From: Rhodobacter sp. | GTDB taxonomy: Bacteria > Pseudomonadota > Alphaproteobacteria > Rhodobacterales > Rhodobacteraceae | DNA: 46,046 bases | Assembly (NCBI GenBank): GCA_016704435.1 | Contig: JADJAB010000021.1 | Location: 1 to 46,046 of the forward strand | Direction of reading: 5' to 3' | Shown here: one piece after another, positions 1 through 8,538 of the stretch | How positions within the stretch are numbered: position 1 is the stretch's first letter | Layout of the letters: every line of letters begins with the position of its first letter | The notes under the pieces: model-generated | Databases searched by the model: none | What the model was told of the DNA's origin: nothing | The model's input: the letters and a program-made list of their open reading frames with translations, nothing else | Program-made: the position numbers and the translations under genes

Positions 1-349
1 TGTCGAGGAGGACGACGACGCCGCGGATGACGATACCGACAACATCTTTGCCGACAGCAAGGGGTTTGCGGAATTCGCCGACCGCCTCGGCGCCACCGGT
101 CTGCCGGACCTGCTGGAAGCCGCCGCCGCCTATGCCACCTGCATCGAGAACCGCGAGCATTTCACCCGCCCGCTGCTGATGCGTCGGCTTGAGGCCGGGC
201 ACATGGGCGACGGCGTCAGCCGCGAGGAAGGCCTGCGCAGCTTCGGCACGCTCTTGCGCGAAGGCCGGATCGAGAAGGTCCGCCGCGGCCAATACGCGCT
301 GCCCGGCGACTCGGCCTGCCTGGCCGAGGCGCGCCGCATCTCGGGCTGA
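1..349 (+). CDS. Hypothetical protein, C-terminal part only
   Basis: The reading frame enters from outside the window (first full codon at position 2) and ends at TGA 347-349, leaving about 115 residues. The visible part begins with a very acidic stretch (VEEDDDAADDD), then a helical region (FAEFADRLGATGLPDLLEAAAAYAT) and a basic C-terminal third ending FGTLLREGRIEKVRRGQYAL. The last part, with alternating basic residues and a 'sets the level of' type of turn, could be a winged-helix-like DNA-binding end, but that is a guess. I do not recognise the family. It is convergent with the DUF2842 gene, with a gap of only 29 bases between stops. Confidence 0.75.
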   Translation, partial: VEEDDDAADDDTDNIFADSKGFAEFADRLGATGLPDLLEAAAAYATCIENREHFTRPLLMRRLEAGHMGDGVSREEGLRSFGTLLREGRIEKVRRGQYALPGDSACLAEARRISG

Positions 350-378
350 GGCCGGCCCGGAGGACGGCCAACAAAGGT

Positions 379-672
379 TCAGTCGGGCGGGTCCTTCGGG
401 CCCGCCTGTCTGGTTTCGACCGGGGCGCTTTCGCCCGGATCGGCCGGATCGGCCGGATCAGATTGGCCGATGCCACGGAAAAGCCCGCGCAGCGGCAGCG
501 CCCACAGCAGCCCGAGGCCGATATAGATCGCCGCTTCGGCCAGGATCGGCAGGCGCCCGAAACGGTCGTCGATCCAGTTCAGCAGCCCCCAGACGACTCC
601 GACGTAAAGCGGAAGGCCGACCAGAAGCGTCAGCAGCGCCAGGCGTTTGCGGGTCTTGTAGGCAAGGGCCAT
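379..672 (-). CDS. DUF2842 domain small membrane protein
   Basis: A 97-residue protein beginning MALAYKTRKRLALL, followed by a first membrane segment (about residues 11-31), a short loop with the conserved RFGRLPILAE stretch, and a second membrane segment (about 45-63) ending in a polar, proline-rich tail with repeated DPAD units. This matches the DUF2842 family, which is known from alphaproteobacteria and has no established function. It starts 28 bases after the purA stop on the same strand, so it is probably transcribed with purA. The tail after residue 70 is low-complexity and poorly conserved in such proteins. Confidence 0.85.
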   Translation of the reverse strand: MALAYKTRKRLALLTLLVGLPLYVGVVWGLLNWIDDRFGRLPILAEAAIYIGLGLLWALPLRGLFRGIGQSDPADPADPGESAPVETRQAGPKDPPD

Positions 673-700
673 CGGGTGCTCCGGCGGTCGTGCGGTTGCG

Positions 701-1993
701 TCAATCTGCGAAGGGGTCGGTCACCAGGATGGTGTCGTCACGCTCGGGGCTGGTCGACAGCAGCGCGACCGGGCACTGGATCAGTTCCTCGATCCGGCGG
801 ACATATTTGATCGCAGCACCCGGCAGTTCGGCCCAGCTGCGCGCGCCGGCGGTCGACTCGCTCCAGCCCTCCATTTCCTCATAGACCGGGGTGACACGGG
901 TCTGCAGGTTGGCGGCGGTGGGCAGGTAGTCCAGCGGCTGGCCGTCCAGCATGTAGCCGGTGCAGATCTTCAGCGTCCTGAAACCGTCCAGCACGTCCAG
1001 CTTGGTCAGGGCGATGCCCGAGACGCCGGACGTGGCGCAGGTCTGCCGCACCAGAACGGCGTCGAACCAGCCACAGCGGCGCTTGCGCCCGGTGACGGTG
1101 CCGAATTCATGGCCGCGTTCACCAAGGCGGGTGCCGTCGTCGTCATGCAGTTCGGCCGGGAAGGGGCCTTCGCCCACGCGCGTCGTATAGGCCTTGACGA
1201 TACCAAGGACGAAATCGATCGCGCCGGGGCCAAGGCCGACACCGGTGGCGGCCTGGCCGGCAATCACGTTCGACGAGGTCACGAAGGGATAGGTGCCGAA
1301 ATCGATGTCCAGCAGCGCGCCTTGGGCCCCCTCGAACAGAATCCGTTTTCCGGCGCGGCGCGCCTCGTTCAGGACCTTCCAGACCGGCTGCGCATAGGGC
1401 AGCACCTGCGGCGCGATTTCGCGCAACTGCGTCAAGAGCGCCGCGCGGTCCAGCGGAGGTATCCCCAGGCCCGCGCGCAGCGCATCGTGATGCACCATCA
1501 GACGGTCAACACGCAGCGTCAGCGTGGCCTCATCGGCCAGATCCGCCACACGGATCGCACGACGCCCCACCTTGTCTTCATAGCAAGGTCCGATGCCGCG
1601 GCCGGTCGTGCCGATCTTTGCCATCGAGTTCTGGCTTTCACGCGCCCGATCCAATTCGCCATGCAGCGGCAGGATCAGCGCGGCATTTTCGGCGATCATC
1701 AGGTTTTCAGGACTGATATCGACGCCTTGTTCACGTAGACTGGCGATCTCCTTGACCAGGTGCCAGGGGTCCACGACCACGCCATTGCCCACAACCGACA
1801 GCTTGCCGCCCCGCACGACGCCCGAGGGCAGCAGCGACAGCTTGTAGACCTTGCCGTCGATGACGATCGTATGGCCCGCGTTGTGCCCACCCTGAAACCG
1901 TGCGACGATATCGGCGCGTTCGGAGAGCCAGTCAACGATCTTGCCCTTGCCCTCGTCACCCCATTGGGCGCCCACGACGACTACATTGGCCAT
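701..1993 (-). CDS. purA: Adenylosuccinate synthetase
   Basis: Catalyses the GTP-dependent joining of IMP and aspartate to adenylosuccinate, the first committed step to AMP, in the cytoplasm. The protein is 430 residues, the normal family length. The N-terminus carries the GTP-binding loop GAQWGDEGKGK and the IMP-site GHNAGHT; further in are TTGRGIGPCYEDK and TRVGEGPFPAEL, and the C-terminal GTP-base motif near LTKLDVLDG. The frame stays open upstream to 2251, but the start at 1993 (MANVVVVGAQWGDEG) is chosen because it gives the canonical N-terminus and is preceded by a good ribosome site (AAGGGGAAGGA on the coding strand). Downstream DUF2842 is likely cotranscribed. The gene is intact. Confidence 0.97.
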   Translation of the reverse strand: MANVVVVGAQWGDEGKGKIVDWLSERADIVARFQGGHNAGHTIVIDGKVYKLSLLPSGVVRGGKLSVVGNGVVVDPWHLVKEIASLREQGVDISPENLMIAENAALILPLHGELDRARESQNSMAKIGTTGRGIGPCYEDKVGRRAIRVADLADEATLTLRVDRLMVHHDALRAGLGIPPLDRAALLTQLREIAPQVLPYAQPVWKVLNEARRAGKRILFEGAQGALLDIDFGTYPFVTSSNVIAGQAATGVGLGPGAIDFVLGIVKAYTTRVGEGPFPAELHDDDGTRLGERGHEFGTVTGRKRRCGWFDAVLVRQTCATSGVSGIALTKLDVLDGFRTLKICTGYMLDGQPLDYLPTAANLQTRVTPVYEEMEGWSESTAGARSWAELPGAAIKYVRRIEELIQCPVALLSTSPERDDTILVTDPFAD

Positions 1994-2070
1994 TGGCGGC
2001 GGTCCTTCCCCTTGGCGGAATTGCGGGGGAGGCATAGCGGATGCGTCGCGCGGGGGAAAGGGCGGGATCG

Positions 2071-2314
2071 AAATAGCGCGCCTTGCGGCGCAAGTCCTTT
2101 TCTCGCCTCTGGCGCGATGCGCCAACCGGCTCGGGCGGCGCCTCCGGCGGGAGTATTTGCGCCGAGATGAAGCTGGATGGCCAAAAGTGCCTTCATCTTG
2201 GCCCAAATACTCCGGGGAGTTTGAGGGGCAGCGCCCCTCATCGGCCGACACCGGCCACGGGCGCGTGCGCCGGATGACAAGGACTTGCGCCGGCAGGCGC
2301 GCATTTGCTTCACC
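2071..2314. repeat. Composite palindromic intergenic repeat, copy A
   Basis: Fills most of the 327-base gap between purA and hrpB, whose 5' end and 3' end face it. Outer inverted arms of 24 bases lie at 2076-2099 and 2279-2302 (22 of 24 pair). Inner arms lie at 2150-2172 (GGAGTATTTGCGCCGAGATGAAG) read as left arm and 2191-2213 as right arm. Between inner right arm and outer right arm is a short hairpin, GAGGGGC-AGC-GCCCCTC, at 2223-2239. The same arrangement is present at 4775-5015 and partial copies occur elsewhere in the window. No gene is seen inside it. Confidence 0.85.
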
Positions 2315-2320
2315 GGCCGG

Positions 2321-4733
2321 TCAGGTGCCGCGCGGTTTGGCCCGAAGGGTGGGTTCGGCCTCGGTAGGGTCCTCGGGCCAGGGATGGCGGGGGTATTGGC
2401 CGCGCATGTCCTTGCGGACTTCCGCATAGGACGTGGCCCAGAAGCCCGGCAGGTCGAGCGTGGTCTGCACCGGGCGCTGGGCCGGAGACAGCAGCGTGAC
2501 GCGCAGCGGCAGGCGGCTGATCCCAACGCAGGGGTGGTCGGTCACCCCGAACATCTCCTGCAGCCGCACGTTGATTGCCGGATACTCGCCATCGTAGTCG
2601 ATCGCGATTTCGCGACCGAGCGGTGTCGTGAACCTGGCCGGGGCCAGCCGGTCGAGCGTGGTCTGCTGGTCCCAGGACAAGAGCGCCCGCAGCAGGGGCG
2701 CAAGGTCCAGGGCCTTCAGTTCCGCCGCGCTGCGCAGCCCGGCAAGATGAGGCAGGAGCCAGTCGTCGGGCCAGGCCAGCAGGGCTTCGTCGGTGATCTC
2801 GGGCCAGTCTGGCGCGCGGGCCAGCGCGATGCGGGCGCGCAGGCGGCGGGCGGCGGGCGTCCAGGGCAGGCCGATCTAGCGCAGTCCTTCCAGCGCGGCG
2901 CGGGCCAGAACCTCGTCCGGGGCCTCGGACCAGGGCCTGTCGTGCAGCACCAGCGCGCCGAATACCTCTTGCCTGCGGGCCTGCACCCGGCCCTCGCGGC
3001 GGTTCCATTCGACGGTTTCCAGCCAGTGGAAACGGTCGGAGAAAAGCGCGCGCATCTCGTCCTCGGGCAGGGCGATGGCCTGGCGGATGGCGGCTTCGCG
3101 CGGGTCGCCGTCAAGATCGGTCGCGACGATCAGCCGGGCGGCGGCAAGAGCCGTGGCCTGTGCCAGCACCGCACCCTTGCCGCCGGACAGGAGATAGCGC
3201 GGCGCCTCGCCCCGGCGGCGCAGGCCGATGCGGTCGGGATAGGCCAGCGCCGCCATCTGTGCGGTGCTGAGGCCGGGGCGGCTGGTGCCGGCGGTGGCGC
3301 GGGCCAGCCGCCTTGCCTCTGCCCGGATTCGTTCGATTGTGGGTCGGTGCGCTTCGGCCGGCGGGTGGTCGATGGCCTTCAGCCGCAGGGAAAGATCCGG
3401 GCCCGCGCCGCGCAGGGGATCACGCTCGGCCATCAGCGCGGCCAGTGGTGCCGCTTCCGGCCCGGCCACGGCCAGCATATGCCCCAGCCTCGGGTGCAAG
3501 GGCAGAGCTGCCAGTTGCCGCCCGTGCGGCGTGATCCGGCGCGAATCGTCCAGCGCCCCCAACTGGACAAGCAAGGCCTTGGCCTCTGCCAGCGGTGCGG
3601 CGGGTGGCGGGGTCAGAAAGGGCAGCGCGTCCGAGCCCCAGAGCGCCAGTTCCAGCGCCAGCGGCGCCAGGTCGGCGGCTTCGATCTCGGGCGGCGGAAA
3701 GGCGGCCAGGGCACCTTCCTCGCCCTTCGTCCACATCCGGTAGCAGATGCCGGGGGCGATCCGCCCGGCGCGGCCGCGGCGCTGTTCGGCCTCGGCCCTG
3801 GTGACGCGTTCGGTCACCAGCCGCGACATGCCGGAGGCCGGATCGAACCGTGCCCGCCGCGCGCGGCCCGCGTCCACCACCACGTGGATGTCCGGTAGGG
3901 TCAGCGAGGTTTCCGCGATGGCGGTGGCCAGCACGATCTTGCGGCCCTCGGCCGGCGCAAGGGCAGCGCGCTGGGCGGCAAAATCCATGGCGCCGAAAAG
4001 CGGTCGGATCGTGCAGCCGGGCAGGCCCTGCAGGGCGGCCTCGACGCGGCGGATCTCGCTCTCGCCGGGCAGGAAGGCCAGGATGCCGCCCGCCGTCTCC
4101 TCGACGGCCGACCGGATCAGGTTCGCCGCCGCCGCCTCGAAGCGCAGCGAGGAATCGGGCGGACGAGCCAGCCAGCGGGTCTCGACCGGAAAGGCGCGAC
4201 CTTTGGCGGTAATCACCGGGGCCTTGCCCATCAGGGCCGCGACCGGGGCGGCGTCGAGCGTGGCCGACATCACAAGAAGCGCCAGATCGGGGCGAATCGT
4301 GGCGCGGATTTCCAGCGCCAGCGCCAGGCCAAGATCGGCGTTGAGCGAACGTTCGTGGAATTCGTCGAAGATCAGGCAGGAGAGGCCGGGCAACTCGGCG
4401 TCCGACTGGATCATCCGCGTCAGGATTCCTTCGGTCACCACTTCGATTCTTGTGGCGGGCGAGACCCGCGCCTCACCCCGGATACGGTAGCCGACACGCT
4501 GCCCGACCGCCTCGTCCAGCATCTCGGCCATGCGCTCGGCAGCGGCGCGGGCGGCCAGGCGGCGCGGCTCCAGCATCAGGATGCGGCCGGGAAAAAGCTC
4601 CGAGGCCAAAAGGTCCAGCGGCACCAGCGTGGTCTTGCCCGCACCGGGCGGCGCCTGCAGCACAGCCATGCCACGCGCTGGCCAATGCGGCACGCAGGTC
4701 GGGCAGAACGGCACTGACGGGCAGGTCGGTCAT
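2321..4733 (-). pseudogene. hrpB: ATP-dependent helicase HrpB, frameshifted and with an internal stop
   Basis: DEAH-type RNA/DNA helicase of the HrpB family, about 804 codons as expected. Intact pieces show the P-loop APPGAGKTT, the DEFH box in IFDEFHERS, SATLD, and the QRRGRAGR motif VI. Two lesions are visible. The natural start MTDLPVSAVLPDLRAALA (ATG 4731-4733) is in another frame from the P-loop segment; the shift lies near 4674-4680 (one base extra or two missing). Then an in-frame TAG at 2876-2878 interrupts the conserved C-terminal domain: the frame continues without a break on both sides (EGLR-stop-IGLPWTPAARRLRAR) to the normal end YPRHPWPEDP at 2321. A Gln codon CAG to TAG change is the simplest reading. 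Function of the family in this lineage is not well defined and it is usually dispensable. Either decayed or a sequence error. Confidence 0.88.
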
Positions 4734-4774
4734 GTGCACCTTATGGCAAGCCGTTGTAGCCGTGGCCAGCGGGG

Positions 4775-5015
4775 TAAAGCAATTGCGCGGCTGCGCCGCA
4801 AGCCTTGTGTCTCGCCTCTGCGCCTACGGCGCAACCGGCTCGGGAATTGCCTCCGGCGGGAGTATTTGAGCCAAGATGAAACCCGTGATCTTCATCTTGG
4901 CTCAAATACTCCGGGGAGTTTGAGGGGCAGCGCCCCTCATCAGCCGGCGCGGAATGCGGGCGCGACGTCTTCAGACAAGAAAGCCATGCGGCGGCAGCCG
5001 CGCAATTGCTTCACC
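4775..5015. repeat. Composite palindromic intergenic repeat, copy B
   Basis: Occupies the 320-base space between the divergent starts of hrpB (4733) and meaB (5054). The inner arms at 4859-4880 and 4891-4912 are perfect 22-base inverted repeats (GGAGTATTTGAGCCAAGA...) separated by 10 bases. The right inner arm is followed, as in copy A, by GGGGAGTTTGAGGGGCAGCG and its CCCCTC complement. Outer arms (about 4775-4800 and 4989-5013, core GCAATTGCGCGGCTG) are again inverted. Middle filler between outer and inner arms differs in sequence from copy A except for a shared CAACCGGCTCGGG. Confidence 0.87.
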
Positions 5016-5053
5016 CTCTGGCACTTTGCGGCGCGCTGGGGCAGGAAAGGGAC

Positions 5054-6045
5054 ATGACCGATCGCAGTTCCGATCCCCAGGCCGTGGCACAGGCTATCCG
5101 CAGCGGAGACCGCCGGGCGCTTGCCCGCGCGATTACGCTGATCGAAAGTGCGCGCGCCGATCACCGCGCGCAGGCGCTGGCGCTGCTCTCGGCGCTGGGC
5201 CGCGACCGGCAGGCCTTGCGGTTGGGGCTTTCGGGCACGCCGGGCGTTGGCAAATCCACCTTCATCGAGGCCTTCGGGATGCAGTTGGTCGAGGCCGGCC
5301 GTCGCGTCGCCGTACTGGCGGTCGACCCGTCCTCGGCCCGTTCGGGTGGCTCGATCCTGGGCGACAAGACCAGGATGGAGCGTCTGTCGCGCCATCCGCT
5401 TGCCTTCATCCGCCCCTCGCCCAGCCGAGCGCAACTGGGCGGTGTTGCCCGGCGCACCCGCGAGGCGGTGGCGCTGTGCGAGGCGGCGGGTTTCGATCTG
5501 GTGCTGATCGAGACGGTGGGCGTCGGCCAGTCCGAGACCATGGTGGCCGAGATGTGCGACCTTTTCCTGCTGCTCATGGCGCCCGCGGGCGGCGACGAGT
5601 TGCAGGGCGTCAAGCGTGGCATCATGGAGATGGCCGACCTGATCCTGGTCAACAAGGCAGATGGCGATCTTCTGGCCACCGCCACCCGCACCCAGGCCGA
5701 CTACGCAGGCGCCTTGCGGCTGTTGCGCCGCCGTCCGCAGGACCCCGAGGGCTTTCCCCAAGGCGATGTGCGTCAGTGCCGTGACCGGGGCCGGGCTGGG
5801 CCGGGCCTGGGACGAGATGCAGGCGCTGGCCGGTTGGCGGCGCGACAACGCTCATTGGGCGGCGCGGCGCGCGGCGCAGGCGGCGCACTGGTTTGCCGAA
5901 GAGGTGCGCCAGGGCCCTGCTTGCCGTGCTTGACCGCGAGCCGGCGCGCGGCGTGATGGCCCGGCTGGGTGCCGAGGTGGCCGCGGGCGCCAAGGGTCCC
6001 GAGGCGGCGGCGGCCGAGATGCTGGCCCTGCTCGGCCGGGGCTGA
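5054..6045 (+). pseudogene. meaB: Methylmalonyl-CoA mutase-associated GTPase MeaB, two frameshifts
   Basis: G3E-type GTPase that protects and reloads adenosylcobalamin in methylmalonyl-CoA mutase. The N-terminal 230 or so residues are intact from MTDRSSDPQAVAQAI (ATG 5054, with AGGAAAGGG just upstream), including P-loop GTPGVGKS (residues 61-68), DPSSARSGG, ETVGVGQSE and the guanine-specificity motif NKAD. Two single-base gains, both in C runs, break the frame: near 5757-5761 (TTTCCCCAAG where TTT CCC AAG is expected) and near 5911 (GGGCCCTGC where one C fewer restores LLAVLDREPARG). With both removed the protein is 329 residues ending ALLGRG, normal for MeaB. The homopolymer setting makes sequencing error a serious possibility. 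Confidence 0.88.
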
Positions 6046-6129
6046 ACACCTGCCCCAAGCCCCCGGCAGGCGTCGGGGTGGGCGGGTGGGCGACGGCTGC
6101 CGGGGGCTTTGCCCGGCCTGCATCGCGCC

Positions 6130-7014
6130 TCAGCGCGTGAAGATCAGCGCCAGCCCGGCCACGGCCACGCCAGCCCCCAGCCAGCTTGTCGCCGTCGGCC
6201 TTTGCCCGGTGCGCTGCTACAGAAGCGGCAGGGTGATCACCGGAGAGGTGGCCGAGAGCGTCGCGATGATCCCGGTCTTCGACCCTTGCAGCGCGTAGAG
6301 GAACAGCGTCATCCCCAGCAAGAGCCCGATCAGCGCCGTCACCGCCGTCAGCGCCAGCACCAGCCGCCCTGGCGCACGCGGCAGGGGCGGCGCCAGCGGT
6401 GTTGCCGCCACCAGCCCCGCCACCAGCCCCCACCCGGACCAGCGAGGCCAGTCAGGGATCGACCCTGGCCGCCATCACTGGCCGCGCTATCAGCGACCCC
6501 GCCGCCTGGCCCGCGCTGCCAGCAGGCCGAACCCCAGACCGGCCGGGACCAGCCCGCGCAACGCCTCCAGCCGGTGCGCATCGGCGCGCGGCCGGCCCAG
6601 GATCGCCACCGCAACCCCCGCCGCCGCCAGCCCGATGCCCGCCACCGCCTGCGCGCCCAGCTCCTCGCCCGGCACCGCCCATCCCAGCACCGCCGCCATC
6701 GGCGCATTCAGCGCGAATACCGCCCCGGCCCGGCGTGGCCCGAGCCGCCCAACGGCTGCAAAGTTGAACGTGTCGCCCATCAGGATGCCGATCAGCCCCG
6801 ATGCTGCCAGAAGCCCCAGCGACAACCAGTCCAGCCCCGCCCAGGCCCCGGGCGCCGTCACCACCAGCGCCAGGATCAGCGCCACGAAGACCTGCCGGAT
6901 GAGGTTGAAGTGAAACGCCCCCAGTGCGTGCACCGCATCGGCCGCGATCAGCCCGGTGGTGGCCCAGCAGGCTGCCGTGCCCAGAGCCGCCAGTTCGTGA
7001 ATGGGAAATGCCAT
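6130..7014 (-). pseudogene. EamA/DMT-family transporter, broken by two frameshifts and two stops
   Basis: A ten-helix drug/metabolite transporter family member of about 295 codons. The first 165 residues from MAFPIHELAALGTAACWATTG (ATG at 7012-7014) read cleanly through five membrane segments. The frame is lost near 6512-6516 (one base missing), the next segment GQAAGSLIARPVMAARVDP ends at TGA 6452-6454 where Trp is expected, a compensating gain near 6420-6425 restores the first frame, and TAG at 6217-6219 again replaces a probable Trp before the end VAGLALIFTR at 6130. The substrate is not predictable. It is divergent from an ArsR-type regulator with a shared 123-base promoter region, so it was probably the regulated target. 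Confidence 0.82.
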
Positions 7015-7114
7015 GGCTCTTCTCCGCGCCGCCGCTGCATTCCATGCCCCTTTCCGGCCTGCAAGGCTTTGCTTGCCCCGCCCACCGGGCAAATCCGGCA
7101 TGTGGACAGGGCCG

Positions 7115-7140
7115 CATGGTTCGTGCAATGACGAACCATG
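7115..7140. promoter_or_regulatory. Perfect palindromic operator over the ArsR-family start codon
   Basis: The inverted repeat CATGGTTCGT (7115-7124) and ACGAACCATG (7131-7140) has perfect 10-base arms and a 6-base spacer GCAATG. Its right arm contains the ATG of the regulator gene at 7138, and it lies about 100 bases upstream of the divergent transporter start. ArsR/SmtB-family dimers bind imperfect 12-2-12 or similar palindromes; this arrangement suggests autoregulation by blocking initiation, plus control of the transporter. Binding itself is inferred, the palindrome is seen. Confidence 0.65.
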
Positions 7141-7851
7141 ACTGAAAGCCCCGATATCTCTGCCCTGGCAGCGCAACTGGCCGACCCCGCCCGTGCGCGG
7201 ATGCTGCTGGCGTTGATGGAAGGCCGGGCGCTGACGGTCAGCGAGTTGGGCGCGGTGGCGGGGCTGGGCAAGGCCGGGGCGTCCGAGCAATGCTCGCGGC
7301 TGGAGGCCGCCGGGCTGCTGCTGGCCGAACGGCAGGGCCGGCACAAATACCTGCGGCTTGCGGGCAGCCATGTCGCCCGGCTGATCGAGACGATGATGGC
7401 CGTCGCCGCCATGCCTGCCACGGCCAGTTCCACGGTCAGGGCCAAGGCTGGCACCCGGAAGCCCGGCCTGCCCGCGCCGCAGACCGGCCCGCGCGACCCG
7501 GCGCTGCGCGCGGCGCGGCTGTGCTACAACCATCTTGCCGGCGCGCTGGGGGTGCAGGTCTACCGCAGCCTTTCGGCACGCGGCTACCTGGCGCATGCGC
7601 CGGGCGGGCTGACGCTGACCACCGAGGGCCGCATCTTCATCCTGTCGCTGGGACTGGCCGAGGCCGATCTTGCCCCGGCGCACCCGGCCGCGCACCCGGC
7701 CGCACATTCGGCCGCGCGCGCGCCGCTATGCCGCGATTGCCTGGACTGGAGCGAGCGGCAAAGCCACCTTGGCGGCCTGCTGGGGCGGCTGTTGCTGGCG
7801 CGGTTCCAGGTGCTGGACTGGCTGCGCCGACCGGCCGAGGGCCGCGCCTGA
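7138..7851 (+). CDS. ArsR-family winged-helix transcriptional regulator
   Basis: 237 residues. The N-terminal 85 residues are a winged helix of ArsR type (ALAAQLADPARARMLLALMEGRALTVSELG, then KAGASEQCSRLEAAGLLLAERQGRHKYLRLAG). The C-terminal half, beginning at DPALRAARLCYNHLAG, is typical of a larger ArsR subgroup and ends with a conserved Cys motif CRDCLDWSERQSHLGG that could bind a metal or act as a thiol sensor. Just before it is a low-complexity HPAAHPAAHSAA stretch. The start at 7138 sits in the right arm of a palindromic operator, so the gene likely represses itself. There is no clear ribosome site, which is consistent with a leaderless or short-leader message. The divergent transporter is broken but this gene is intact. 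Confidence 0.85.
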   Translation: MTESPDISALAAQLADPARARMLLALMEGRALTVSELGAVAGLGKAGASEQCSRLEAAGLLLAERQGRHKYLRLAGSHVARLIETMMAVAAMPATASSTVRAKAGTRKPGLPAPQTGPRDPALRAARLCYNHLAGALGVQVYRSLSARGYLAHAPGGLTLTTEGRIFILSLGLAEADLAPAHPAAHPAAHSAARAPLCRDCLDWSERQSHLGGLLGRLLLARFQVLDWLRRPAEGRA

Positions 7852-7923
7852 CCGTGACGCCGACGGGGAGGCCGGTTTCGCCCGCAGCTTCCCCGATCTG
7901 CCGCTTCTGGCCGGGCTTGGCGC

Positions 7924-7952
7924 TTGACGGGGTCCGGATTTGCCCTTACATG
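7924..7952 (+). promoter_or_regulatory. Probable sigma-70 promoter of rpmB
   Basis: TTGACG at 7924-7929 and TACATG at 7947-7952 are separated by exactly 17 bases, 72 bases before the rpmB ATG. Both boxes are close to consensus, and the surrounding DNA is noncoding. This is one of the clearest promoter-like arrangements in the window. Confidence 0.55.
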
Positions 7953-8023
7953 CCCGCAATCGTATTCGGATGCCGGGGATTCCCCCGTATTCCCCTCTTT
8001 TGACGAATCGAAGGAACACCGCA

Positions 8024-8311
8024 ATGTCGCGCGTCTGCGAACTGACGGGCAAGGGCCCGATGACCGGCAACACGGTCAGCCATGCGAACAACAAGTCGCG
8101 CCGCCGCTTCCTGCCGAACCTGAACGAGGTCACGCTGATCTCGGACGTGCTGGGCAAGTCCTATCAGCTGCGCATCTCGGCCGCAGCCCTGCGCACGGTG
8201 GACCACCGCGGCGGGCTGGACGCCTTCCTGGCCAAGGCCAAGGATGACGAGTTGTCGGCCAGCGCGCTGAAGATCAAGCGCGAGATCGCCAAGAGCCAGG
8301 CCGCGGCCTGA
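8024..8311 (+). CDS. rpmB: 50S ribosomal protein L28
   Basis: 95 residues with the standard L28 beginning MSRVCELTGKGPMTGNTVSHANNKSRRRFLPNL and the conserved end region LRTVDHRGGLDAFL. It is a structural protein of the large ribosomal subunit. The length and N-terminus agree with alphaproteobacterial L28. AAGGAA lies 8 bases before the ATG. It has its own likely promoter (7924-7952) and is followed by a strong intrinsic terminator (8332-8370), so it is a single-gene unit. Confidence 0.98.
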   Translation: MSRVCELTGKGPMTGNTVSHANNKSRRRFLPNLNEVTLISDVLGKSYQLRISAAALRTVDHRGGLDAFLAKAKDDELSASALKIKREIAKSQAAA

Positions 8312-8331
8312 TCGCTTTGACTTCGCCATGA

Positions 8332-8370
8332 AAAGGCCCTGCCGGGGAAATCCGGCGGGGCCTTTGCTTT
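8332..8370 (+). terminator. Intrinsic terminator after rpmB
   Basis: A 14-base stem, AAAGGCCCTGCCGG at 8332-8345 pairing with 8352-8365 (one G-U pair), closes a short GGAAAT loop and is followed by a T-rich run (TTTGCTTT). It begins 20 bases after the rpmB stop. Confidence 0.85.
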
Positions 8371-8538
8371 GGCCGGGAGACAGTCCTGACGCGGACCTGA
8401 CGGTTTGCCGCGTTTCCTTTCCGGGCCGGGACAACCGGCAACGGCCGATGTGCGGGCTTGGCCTTCGGCCCTGCGGCTTTCTGCCCGATCCGTCCGCATC
8501 CCCTTTTCCGCAGGCCGCCCGCAGGTTAGACAAGGGGA

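Noticed and set aside
2285..3898. Plus-strand open frame of 537 codons opposite hrpB
   Set aside because: Antisense shadow of a high-GC gene, no recognisable domain, and codon pattern is typical of opposite-strand noise.
2876..6219. Stop-codon recoding (TAG or TGA read as an amino acid)
   Set aside because: All other genes use normal stops and TAG/TGA are used as ends in intact genes; frameshifts occur beside these stops, so decay or error is simpler.
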